From Leptospiraceae bacterium (GTDB lineage Bacteria; Spirochaetota; Leptospiria; Leptospirales; Leptospiraceae), in contig JADJSX010000031.1 in assembly GCA_016711485.1 (NCBI GenBank), positions 1 to 64,000 of the forward strand: a DNA stretch of 64,000 nucleotides, in the 5' to 3' direction. Shown here piece by piece: positions 11,221 to 18,269 of this stretch (the stretch's first letter is position 1; the number at the start of each line of letters is the position of its first letter). The translations under genes were made by a program, and so were the position numbers. Under the pieces are notes generated by a model. The model was not told where the DNA came from and made no database searches. It saw only the letters and a list, made by a program, of their open reading frames with translations.

Positions 11221-11285
11221 ACTTTACAAAAACGAATAATGAAAAAATCTGACAGAATAAAGCTGTTATATATTTAGAGGAATGA

Positions 11286-11660
11286 ATGCCAACAATTAAT
11301 CAATTAATTAGACACGGAAGAAACAAACAAAAAAAGAAAACAAAATCTCCTGCACTTAAAAGTTGCCCACAAAGACGTGGCGTTTGTACAAGAGTAATGA
11401 CTTTTACTCCGAAGAAACCAAACTCTGCTCTTAGAAAAGTAGCAAGGGTTAGACTTACAACTGGTATTGAGGTAACAGCTTATATACCTGGAGAAGGGCA
11501 CAACTTACAAGAACACAACGTTGTTTTAATTCGTGGTGGAAGAGTAAAAGACTTACCAGGGGTTCGTTATCATATTATCCGTGGAACGATTGATACACTT
11601 GGTGTGGACAAAAGAAGAAGAAGTCGTTCTAAATACGGTGCTAAGAGACCAAAGGCTTAG
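11286..11660 (+). CDS. rpsL: 30S ribosomal protein S12
   Basis: Decoding-centre protein of the small subunit, 124 residues, the usual bacterial length. It has the conserved MPTINQLIRHGR start, CPQRRGVCTRVMT, TPKKPNSALRKVARVRL and GRVKDLPGVRYH. The two lysines where streptomycin-resistance changes usually occur (in TPKKPN and RVKDLPG) are the sensitive-type residues. A GAGG ribosome site lies before ATG 11286. It begins 88 nt after rpoC and leads directly to rpsG. Confidence 0.98.
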   Translation: MPTINQLIRHGRNKQKKKTKSPALKSCPQRRGVCTRVMTFTPKKPNSALRKVARVRLTTGIEVTAYIPGEGHNLQEHNVVLIRGGRVKDLPGVRYHIIRGTIDTLGVDKRRRSRSKYGAKRPKA

Positions 11661-11674
11661 GTTAGGAGAAATAT

Positions 11675-12148
11675 ATGTCTAGAAGAAGAACAAAAGCAGA
11701 AACCAAACATATCGTACCTGATATCAAATACAATGACAAAGTCATTAGTAAATTTATCAATTGCCTAATGTATGACGGCAAAAAAAGTACAGCGCAACAA
11801 ATTTTCTACAATGCAATGGATAATATCCAAACTAAACTCAGCACAGATCCTTACAAAGTATTCCATGAAGCGCTTAACAACGTTAAACCGGAAGTAGAAG
11901 TAAAGTCTAGACGTGTGGGCGGGGTAACTTACCAAGTTCCTATCGAAGTTCGTCCAGAAAGAAGACTTGCTCTCGGGATTAAATGGATTATCCGTTATTC
12001 TAGGGATCGCAATGAGAAGTCTATGGCTTCTAAATTAGCAGCAGAAATATTAGATGCTCACAAAGGAACAGGATCTTCTATCAAGAAGAAGGAAGATATC
12101 CGTAAGATGGCAGAAGCTAACAAAGCTTTCAGTCACTATAGATGGTAG
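11675..12148 (+). CDS. rpsG: 30S ribosomal protein S7
   Basis: Primary 16S rRNA-binding protein that nucleates the 30S head. The 157 residues begin MSRRRTKAETKHI and contain KFINCLMYDGKKSTAQ, VKSRRVGGVTYQVPIEVRP and the C-terminal NKAFSHYRW typical of S7. It is preceded by AGGAG and lies 14 nt after rpsL. In many bacteria fusA and tuf follow; here a terminator follows and the next gene is unrelated. Confidence 0.98.
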   Translation: MSRRRTKAETKHIVPDIKYNDKVISKFINCLMYDGKKSTAQQIFYNAMDNIQTKLSTDPYKVFHEALNNVKPEVEVKSRRVGGVTYQVPIEVRPERRLALGIKWIIRYSRDRNEKSMASKLAAEILDAHKGTGSSIKKKEDIRKMAEANKAFSHYRW

Positions 12149-12197
12149 TCTGATTTTAAAAATCGGAGATCGCCTAACGGTGATTTTCTACTTAGGA

Positions 12198-12223
12198 AGC
12201 CGGCGAAAGTCGGCTTTTTTTTT
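12198..12223 (+). terminator. rho-independent terminator after rpsG
   Basis: AGCCGGC-GAAA-GTCGGCT forms a 7-bp stem (one G-U pair) with a GNRA tetraloop, followed by nine T. This is a canonical intrinsic terminator and marks the end of the rpo-rps transcription unit. Confidence 0.9.
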
Positions 12224-12297
12224 GGTTTTTACCTCTACACTGCACAGTCCTTGCAGGAAAGGTATTTCGCTCCGTTGGAGCTTTGGATTACTGAGTG

Positions 12298-12822
12298 ATG
12301 GAAACGTTTACTACACAATTTAGCTTTCAAGATATTGAATTAGAAATTATAGGAACGGGAACGAAAATTAATTCCATTTTGTTTTCAGATCCTTCTTCTA
12401 ATAAATTAATAATAGTAAATGGAGAGATAACAGGCATTCTCCGCGACTGCATCGTTCAATTAGAGGAATATTTTTCTGGAAGGCGCAAAGAATTTACAAT
12501 TCCTTTTACCATGGAAGGAACAGATTTTCAAAAAAGAGTCTGGAATGAACTTTTAAAAATTCCTTATGGGGAAACAATTACCTATCTAGAATTGGCAAAA
12601 AGGCTTGGAGATGAAAAATGTATTCGCGCAGCGGCATCAGCAAACGGAAAAAATAAACTCGCAATTATTATTCCCTGTCACCGAGTCATTGGTTCCAATG
12701 GAAGTTTAACAGGCTATGCAGGTGGAATTGAAAATAAAAAAAGACTATTAGAGTTGGAAAAGAAAAACTTTAAACAAGCTGAGGGGCTTTTTGAAAAGAG
12801 TAGGAATATCTCTTCGGATTAA
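12298..12822 (+). CDS. ogt: methylated-DNA--protein-cysteine methyltransferase
   Basis: Suicide repair enzyme that takes the methyl group from O6-methylguanine in DNA onto its own cysteine. The 174-residue protein has the N-terminal ribonuclease-like domain, then the C-terminal DNA-binding domain with FQKRVWNELLKIPYGET (residues about 77-93), the RAAASANGKN helix and the active site IIPCHRV with the acceptor Cys near residue 127, followed by GYAGGIENKKRLLELE. A GTG lies directly before the ATG at 12298; I chose the ATG. The length fits the Ogt class without an Ada regulatory domain. A decayed second copy lies 1.4 kb downstream. Confidence 0.93.
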   Translation: METFTTQFSFQDIELEIIGTGTKINSILFSDPSSNKLIIVNGEITGILRDCIVQLEEYFSGRRKEFTIPFTMEGTDFQKRVWNELLKIPYGETITYLELAKRLGDEKCIRAAASANGKNKLAIIIPCHRVIGSNGSLTGYAGGIENKKRLLELEKKNFKQAEGLFEKSRNISSD

Positions 12823-12841
12823 ATTTACCAAAGAGATATTC
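12804..12841. other. hairpin at convergent gene ends
   Basis: GAATATCTCTT and AAGAGATATTC are an exact 11-bp inverted repeat with a 16-nt loop, overlapping the ogt stop codon and facing the end of the minus-strand KDA-repeat gene. No T run follows on either strand, so it is a transcript-end or stability hairpin rather than a classical terminator. Confidence 0.4.
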
Positions 12842-12863
12842 AAAAATAAAAGCTAATCAGAAA

Positions 12864-13052
12864 CTACTTTTTAGAAGGAGCGTCTTTTGCATCTTTAGCG
12901 TCTTTAGCGGACTTTGCATCTTTTGCGTCCTTAGCAGACTTTGCGTCTTTAGCAGACTTTGCGTCTTTAGCATCTTTTGTTTGTTGTGCGACAACGCCGA
13001 AAGTCATACCTAAACTTAAAAGTAATGTGATAATTAGTTTTGAATTTTTCAT
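12864..13052 (-). CDS. small exported lysine/alanine/aspartate-repeat protein
   Basis: A 62-residue protein: signal peptide MKNSKLIITLLLSLGMTFGV ending at VVAQQ, then a mature part made almost only of the tripeptides KDA and KSA (about twelve units) ending APSKK. The start at 13052 is preceded by GGAG; an ATG twelve bases upstream overlaps that ribosome site and is unlikely. The mature chain has no Cys or aromatic residue, and is highly charged and probably either disordered or a single helix. The function is unknown. A similarly simple repeat could be an artefact of low complexity, but the signal peptide and ribosome site support a real gene. Confidence 0.7.
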   Translation of the reverse strand: MKNSKLIITLLLSLGMTFGVVAQQTKDAKDAKSAKDAKSAKDAKDAKSAKDAKDAKDAPSKK

Positions 13053-13280
13053 TCTATTCTCCATTGATTTCCCAAATTATTAGGGCGGATTAATTTTTCT
13101 TAAATTAATCGCTTACTTACATTAAATTTTGTAAGTGAATCCTTTACAAGTAATTTAGATATGTCAATTTTACAGAGCAACTTTATAATTTTTCTTTAAA
13201 AAACCGCATATCTTTTAAGTAGAGATTTACATATTTATTTATTTTGGCAATTCATACCTTTTTAATCAGGGGACAGTAAA

Positions 13281-13442
13281 ATGAATTATTTAACAATCCT
13301 AATATCTCTATGTTGTCCAACGAATTTATCTAGTGGAAATAGTAACACAATAAAAAGAAGAAAGGTGATTATAAGCCTGAATAGTGTTTTACTTCGAGGA
13401 AAAATTCAAAGCTGTAGCGAGATGCCTACAAAAACGGGATGA
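13281..13442 (+). CDS. possible 53-residue small protein
   Basis: ATG 13281 opens 53 codons (MNYLTILISLCCPTNLSSG...) with a short hydrophobic start and an AGGGGAC stretch upstream. It has no recognised domain and may be chance. It lies in the 0.57-kb stretch between the KDA-repeat gene and the HD gene, which otherwise holds only a GATTAATTT/AAATTAATC hairpin near 13095 and a MITE copy. Confidence 0.2.
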   Translation: MNYLTILISLCCPTNLSSGNSNTIKRRKVIISLNSVLLRGKIQSCSEMPTKTG

Positions 13443-13489
13443 CTAAAAAAATCTCAATCGACTTTTTGTAGAAGGGTATTTTATTTAGT

Positions 13490-13626
13490 AACTGACGTTA
13501 CGCAAGAAAGGAAATTATGAAATTAAAAGTGAAATTCTCAATATTAGAAGAATCTAATGAATTAATAGCGATAGTGGAATCAATAGCCTCCGGCAGGCGC
13601 TCGGTTTACCTTGCGTAAGGTGAGTT
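13490..13626. mobile_element. MITE-like element, copy 1
   Basis: A 137-bp non-coding element. Left end AACTGACGTTACGCAA, right end TTGCGTAAGGTGAGTT; these are inverted repeats with 14 of 16 positions matching. The element is bounded on both sides by AGT, a candidate 3-bp target duplication. It contains the family core TAATGAATTAAT. It ends 10 bp before the start codon of the HD gene, so that gene's ribosome site lies in or next to the element. Confidence 0.65.
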
Positions 13627-13635
13627 AGTAAAACT

Positions 13636-14175
13636 ATGCAGATAATAAAAGATTACCCCTTGATTGATGAAATCTTATTGGAATATAAAATTTTCCTAAG
13701 TAAAGATTTTGATCGGTACAAAAATCATGTTTATCGAGTTTTCAATTTTGCGGTATTTCTTTTGGAAGGTAGAAAAGAAGATTTTGAAAAAGTAGCGATA
13801 GCTCTCTCGTTTCATGATTTAGGAATTTGGACTCACCAGACGTTTGATTATTTGGATCCTTCTATTGAGTTGGCTAAAAAATATTTAGAGAAAACAAACA
13901 GACAGAATTTGATTCCGGAAGTTTCTCTTATGATAGATATGCATCATAAGATGACTCCTTATACAGGAGATTTTGCTGAGATAGTTGAAATCACTCGACA
14001 AGCTGATTTAGTTGATGTTAGTTTAGGTGTTTACAAATTTACTATTCCCACAGAATTTTTGGAAACTGTGCAATTAGAATTTCCAAAATTAGGATTTCAT
14101 AGTAAATTATTTCAATTAGGATTAGGCAATTTCTTCAAATCTCCCTTTAATCCATTCCCTATGTTTAAAAAATGA
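13636..14175 (+). CDS. HD-domain protein
   Basis: A 179-residue protein with the metal-binding residues of the HD superfamily: His31 in KNHVYRV, His60-Asp61 in SFHDLGIW, a His pair in MHHKM near residue 106, and the late Asp in RQADLVDV near 130. HD proteins are usually metal-dependent phosphohydrolases; the substrate cannot be told from sequence. There is no clear ribosome site before ATG 13636, because a MITE copy ends 10 bp upstream. The insertion may have replaced the native leader. The next downstream DNA is an ogt remnant. Confidence 0.7.
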   Translation: MQIIKDYPLIDEILLEYKIFLSKDFDRYKNHVYRVFNFAVFLLEGRKEDFEKVAIALSFHDLGIWTHQTFDYLDPSIELAKKYLEKTNRQNLIPEVSLMIDMHHKMTPYTGDFAEIVEITRQADLVDVSLGVYKFTIPTEFLETVQLEFPKLGFHSKLFQLGLGNFFKSPFNPFPMFKK

Positions 14176-14193
14176 AGACATTTAAGTTTACAA

Positions 14194-14419
14194 GGAGAAA
14201 CAATCTCTTATTTAGAACTTGCGAAACGACTTGGATATAAAAAACTGATTCGTGCGGTTGCTTAAGCAATGGAAAAATAAAATTGGAATAATTATTCCTT
14301 GTCATCGAGTAAACGGGGCTAATGGTAGTTTGACAGGTTATGCAGGTGGCATTGAATATAAAAAAATGCTATTAGAACTAGAAAAGAAAAATTTGAAAAT
14401 CCAAAATGGTTTGTTTTAA
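14194..14419 (+). pseudogene. ogt remnant (C-terminal half, frameshifted)
   Basis: The DNA reads GETISYLELAKRLGYKKLIRA, then a stop and a frame break near 14265. In the shifted frame follow IIIPCHRVNGANGSLTGYAG and GGIEYKKMLLELEKKNLK, with NGLF-stop at 14419. It parallels residues about 92-170 of the intact ogt at 12298. The N-terminal half is missing and the active-site segment is out of frame, so it cannot make a working enzyme. It overlaps the 5' flank of the next kinase gene. It probably derives from a tandem duplication or from acquisition of a diverged homologue. Confidence 0.8.
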
Positions 14420-14423
14420 AAAA

Positions 14424-16763
14424 ATGAAATACAAATATTTACTATTACTACTGTTATTATTTTTTTTAAACTGTGTAAATAATACACAGAGCACATCCAA
14501 ACAGGCGATCAATGGAGTGATAAATTTATCCGATTGGGACTTTCAGAAACAAGGTTTTGTGAGTATGGAAGGGCAATGGGAATTTTTTTGGAATCAATTT
14601 TTATATCCGAACGAACCAATAGATAATCATTTTGAAAATAGAACAGCCTATTTAGCGCCTGGAGATGTTTGGTCGGATCAGGAAAAGAAAGGTTTGAATT
14701 TAAATGGGACTGGTTATGCGACGTATAAACTCAAAATAATTTTTCCATCTAAATACATAGATAAAATTTTCGGAATCAAGTTTAAAACTACAGGAGGCGC
14801 TGCCTACAAGGTTTTTATTGAAGACCAAATTGTTTTAGAACTCGGTAAAGTGGGAAAGGATCGCGAGTCAATGGAACCAACTCGAAAAACGGATAATGTA
14901 TATTTTACTCTAAAAAAAACAGAGATAAATTTGTTCATTCAAATTTCAAATTTTTATCACGCGGACGGTGCATTTTGGTATTCTCCAATATTAGGAGAGT
15001 CCTCTCAAATAAATTTTGCATCTAGAAGGAAACAGTTATTTGACGCTACTTTATTTGGTACTATATTTATTATGGCGCTGTATCATATTTCAATTTTTAT
15101 TCATAGGCGAAAAGATAAAGCGTCCCTCTTTTTTGGATTATTTTGTTTATGTGTATCAATATATATTCTTTCGGTAAATGAAGTTTTTATTTATTATTTT
15201 TTCCCTGAAATTCCTTTTTATTTAGCTCATCGACTCAGTAATATTTATTTTTTAGGTGTTCCTTTTTATTTGGGTTTTTTATGTTATGTGTTTCCTTCTG
15301 AAATGTCTTTACGAAAACTAAAATGGATTGGGCTAATATTTTCATTTCTGTATTTATTTATATTTTTTACTCCTCCCGAAATTGGAACCAAGTTACAAAG
15401 ATCGGGTACGATTATGTTAATGTTAGGATTTTTATATGCCTTTTGGGTTGTATTAAGAGCGACTCTAAATAGAAGAACAGATTCAATTCTAATTTTTATT
15501 CCAAATTGTATCTTTGTATTTTCAGTAGTGAATGAAATTCTAACAATTTACAATGTTGTAAATACGGAGATGTTAGTGAGTCATTCTATATTTATTTTTA
15601 TCATAGCCCAGTCTATTTTATTATCCAGGCGATTTATGAATGCATTCAAGGATGTCAAAATTCTATCTCAAGAATTACAAGAGATTAATAACAATTTAGA
15701 AGAGACAGTTAGTAAACGCACCATTCAATTTAAGATTCAAAAACAGCGAGCAGAAGAGGCTAACGCATGGAAGGATAAATTTATTTCTTTAGTCTCTCAT
15801 GATTTAAGGGCACCGTTAGGCGGTGTTTATGGACTATTAGATATTGTCGAAAATGATAGAGACATTTCAGATAAGGAAAAAAATGAAATTGTATCGAGGT
15901 TAAAAACTACAATATTTAATACGATTTCTGTCGTTAAACATTTACTATCCCTCAGTAAATTTCAAAATAGTACAGTAAAATTAAATTATAAAAATATGCA
16001 ATTGGATGCCTATTTTAAATATCTATTTGATGAGTTTTCTTTAGAAGTAGAAAGAAAAAAAATAAATTTAGTAAATTTGATTCCAGCAAATACTATTCTG
16101 ACAGTTGATGTTGATATTAGTTTTGAAATTTTTAGAAATTTTATTTCTAACGCAATCAAATTTAGTAAAGAAAATGGAAATATTACAATAGAATATTATG
16201 AAAATGAAAAATTTCAAATAATTACCATTGCGGATAATGGTGTTGGTATGTCAGAATTTACTCGTAATAATTTATTTATTAAAGAAGTAAGCACGAAAGG
16301 CACTGCCGGCGAAAAAGGTTTTGGGGTTGGCTTAAAATTATGTAACGATTTAATAAAACTGCATAGTGGATTTATTAAAGTGGATTCCAAAGAAGGTTTC
16401 GGGACAAAGTTTGAATTATATTTTCCACAAAATAAAAATCCTATTTTTATTGTAGGGGAATTGGAGACAGGTTTAAAAGAAATTCTAATTCATGATGGTT
16501 ATTTACCGATTGTATTGGAAGATTTAGACAGTTCTATAAAAAATTTAGAAGATATACAGTCAAAGTTAATTTTAATTTTAGAAAAATATCCGCGAGTCAG
16601 AATGGAAAACTTTTTAAGGGAAATTCATTTAAATAAGTTAAACTCCAATATACGAGTTATACTGGTAAATTATGATTATGCGATATCACATGAACATATT
16701 ACCAGTATTCATACATCCGGAAATAATTTTGGATTTTTGGAAAAAATACTAACTCAAAAATAA
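14424..16763 (+). CDS. lipoprotein-anchored 7TM sensor histidine kinase
   Basis: Membrane sensor kinase, 779 residues from ATG 14424. A lipobox (FLNC, Cys17) follows a leucine-rich signal. A jelly-roll 7TMR-DISM extracellular domain (WEFFWNQFL near residue 45) comes next, then seven membrane helices (about 200-400) and a short coiled coil. The HisKA phosphoacceptor is SHDLRAPLGG (His near 459). The HATPase boxes are NAIKFSKENG (N), DNGVGMS (G1), GEKGFGVGLKL (G2) and GFGTKFELYFP. About 100 C-terminal residues resemble a degenerate receiver lacking clear phosphoacceptor aspartates. An ATG 18 nt upstream lies inside the ogt remnant. No response regulator is adjacent. Confidence 0.88.
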   Translation: MKYKYLLLLLLLFFLNCVNNTQSTSKQAINGVINLSDWDFQKQGFVSMEGQWEFFWNQFLYPNEPIDNHFENRTAYLAPGDVWSDQEKKGLNLNGTGYATYKLKIIFPSKYIDKIFGIKFKTTGGAAYKVFIEDQIVLELGKVGKDRESMEPTRKTDNVYFTLKKTEINLFIQISNFYHADGAFWYSPILGESSQINFASRRKQLFDATLFGTIFIMALYHISIFIHRRKDKASLFFGLFCLCVSIYILSVNEVFIYYFFPEIPFYLAHRLSNIYFLGVPFYLGFLCYVFPSEMSLRKLKWIGLIFSFLYLFIFFTPPEIGTKLQRSGTIMLMLGFLYAFWVVLRATLNRRTDSILIFIPNCIFVFSVVNEILTIYNVVNTEMLVSHSIFIFIIAQSILLSRRFMNAFKDVKILSQELQEINNNLEETVSKRTIQFKIQKQRAEEANAWKDKFISLVSHDLRAPLGGVYGLLDIVENDRDISDKEKNEIVSRLKTTIFNTISVVKHLLSLSKFQNSTVKLNYKNMQLDAYFKYLFDEFSLEVERKKINLVNLIPANTILTVDVDISFEIFRNFISNAIKFSKENGNITIEYYENEKFQIITIADNGVGMSEFTRNNLFIKEVSTKGTAGEKGFGVGLKLCNDLIKLHSGFIKVDSKEGFGTKFELYFPQNKNPIFIVGELETGLKEILIHDGYLPIVLEDLDSSIKNLEDIQSKLILILEKYPRVRMENFLREIHLNKLNSNIRVILVNYDYAISHEHITSIHTSGNNFGFLEKILTQK

Positions 16764-16803
16764 TTCGAATTAAGTAACTGCGTAAATCAAATTATTAACA
16801 TTG

Positions 16804-16840
16804 AAAAAAAAGAACTCTTTATAATCTTGCAAAGAGCTTC
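16804..16840 (-). terminator. terminator for the DUF3347 gene
   Basis: Read on the minus strand, GAAGCTCTTT, a 10-nt loop and AAAGAGTTC form a stem with one bulge, followed by eight T. It lies 89 nt after the DUF3347 stop, between two convergent genes. Confidence 0.6.
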
Positions 16841-16928
16841 TTAAAAAAGTACGTTATTCCCAATTGCCCAAAGCGATTGCGAAGTTCTTTTCAAAACAAA
16901 TGGATATTCTCTTTTGGCGGTTGGTATA

Positions 16929-17369
16929 CTAAAGTTTTTCTCCGCAGTCTCGCATATCCTTATAATAAGGGTTCACGATTTTATCTCCCTTTGCCATCCA
17001 TTTCTTTTTTGCCATAGGGCAGTAAAATAAATTCGCATTAGATTTATTCTTTCCCTTTACTATTGGCTCTAGGATTTCGACTATCGCTGCATAGGTATCT
17101 AGTTTTTCTTGTGAATTTCCCGCATCCCCAATTTTTTTAGCTAAAGGGAGTGCTTTCTGATAAATTTCTTTATCCTTTTTATCTTTCAATCCTTTCGAAA
17201 GAATGGACGTTAGTTTAGAAACATTCAGTTTTTCTGGTTTTTCTTGCATCAGAGCATCGTGAAATTTTACCAGTTCTTCCGATATTTGGACTGACTTTTC
17301 CTCTTCGGCAAAAGTATTCGTTACTAGGAGGAAAGTTATTCCGACTATAATTGTTTTGAGTGTATTCAT
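16929..17369 (-). CDS. DUF3347 exported protein, probably copper-related
   Basis: A 146-residue exported protein: signal peptide MNTLKTIIVGITFLLVTNTFA, a helical middle, and a C-terminal LFYCPMAKKKW...NPYYKDMRDCGEKL with the CPMA, NPYY and CG signature of DUF3347. Such domains occur with copper efflux adaptors; the Cys/Met motif suggests metal contact, though this is inference. The start is set at 17369 because AAGGAG lies just before it; a further ATG ten codons upstream lacks a ribosome site. It follows the Cus operon on the same strand, separated by 219 nt that contain a palindrome, so it may have its own promoter. Confidence 0.75.
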   Translation of the reverse strand: MNTLKTIIVGITFLLVTNTFAEEEKSVQISEELVKFHDALMQEKPEKLNVSKLTSILSKGLKDKKDKEIYQKALPLAKKIGDAGNSQEKLDTYAAIVEILEPIVKGKNKSNANLFYCPMAKKKWMAKGDKIVNPYYKDMRDCGEKL

Positions 17370-17452
17370 TTTTATCTCCTTTAATTTTAATGAATGCAAA
17401 TTATTATTTTTTTCGCATTGTATTTAACTTATATACCCTTCGCCAAAAGTAA

Positions 17453-17467
17453 TTACACAATGTGTAA
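17453..17467. promoter_or_regulatory. palindrome TTACACAATGTGTAA (candidate operator)
   Basis: A perfect 15-bp palindrome with a single central base, 84 nt upstream of the DUF3347 start and downstream of the Cus operon. Its shape (TTACA-N5-TGTAA) suits a dimeric repressor such as the BlaI/CopY type. No regulator gene is seen nearby, so the assignment is inference. Confidence 0.4.
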
Positions 17468-17588
17468 AAAATAGGGTATTCCCAAACGCCAAAAATATGG
17501 CTGTTCTAAAAACGAATGGGTAATTTCTTTTGGTATATTTCTTTTTTAACATACTTAAAATCTTTCATAGTTATGCTTTTGTCTGAAA

Positions 17589-18257
17589 TTACTTCCTGTA
17601 TAGAATGCTAACGGTAATAGGTGTAATTATTGAAAAAAGTAATAAGCCAAATTTTGAAACTGTCACAAAACCGAGAAGTGAACTTAAAAATTCATTTTGA
17701 ATTGGAAATTGATTTAATAGAAAAAATAAAATTGAATTTTCAATCATATCCGACAAAAACCAAATGAATGGAAATAACATTAGCCTATTACGTATGATCT
17801 TTGAAATTGAAGATCGCTCAAAAGTAAATTTTGTTAATACAATTAGAAATCCTAAAAACGATAGCGGAAAGATAACGTCCATGCTATAAGTAAAACGTTG
17901 ATACATTTCGCGTCCGAAATTTCCATAATCATTCATACGTTGATAGAATTCAACATTTGAAAAAATAGGACGCTGGTCAAATAGAGGTTTTCCGTTTAAA
18001 GCAAAACTAAGTGCTTTTGCTCCTCCGAAAAATGGGAGTATATGCGTAGTTATGAAAACACTTAAAAAAATGAAAAAAAAGAATCCTAGAGTGTAAGCGG
18101 AAGTAACCTGTTTTGATTTTTTTACTTCTTCTCCATCTGTAGTTTCTTTTTTTTCGTTAAGTAACCTATACTGAATATTTCTTTGAGAAACAATTCCTCC
18201 CAAAAAAAATCCTAGAAAAAATACAGTAGGGATAAATATAATATGTTCCTGTGTCAT
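17589..18257 (-). CDS. membrane protein of the Cus operon, unknown function
   Basis: 222 residues with about four hydrophobic helices: residues 5-24, a second near 55-75, a third near 128-146, and a C-terminal pair near 160-220. A charged cytoplasmic-type segment (NEKKETTDGEEVKKSKQ) lies between the first two. No Cys or Met cluster or known domain was recognised. It starts 12 nt after the CusA stop, so it is almost certainly cotranscribed with the efflux pump and may support it. Confidence 0.7.
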   Translation of the reverse strand: MTQEHIIFIPTVFFLGFFLGGIVSQRNIQYRLLNEKKETTDGEEVKKSKQVTSAYTLGFFFFIFLSVFITTHILPFFGGAKALSFALNGKPLFDQRPIFSNVEFYQRMNDYGNFGREMYQRFTYSMDVIFPLSFLGFLIVLTKFTFERSSISKIIRNRLMLFPFIWFLSDMIENSILFFLLNQFPIQNEFLSSLLGFVTVSKFGLLLFSIITPITVSILYRK

Positions 18258-18269
18258 GAGTGTCTCCTA

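Noticed and set aside
12054..12323. 89-codon plus-strand frame spanning the end of rpsG
   Set aside because: It runs through the rpsG terminator and into ogt in another frame; not credible.
12864..12990. The repeats in the KDA-protein gene as a CRISPR or tandem DNA repeat array
   Set aside because: The repeats are in-frame codons of a signal-peptide protein, with no spacers.
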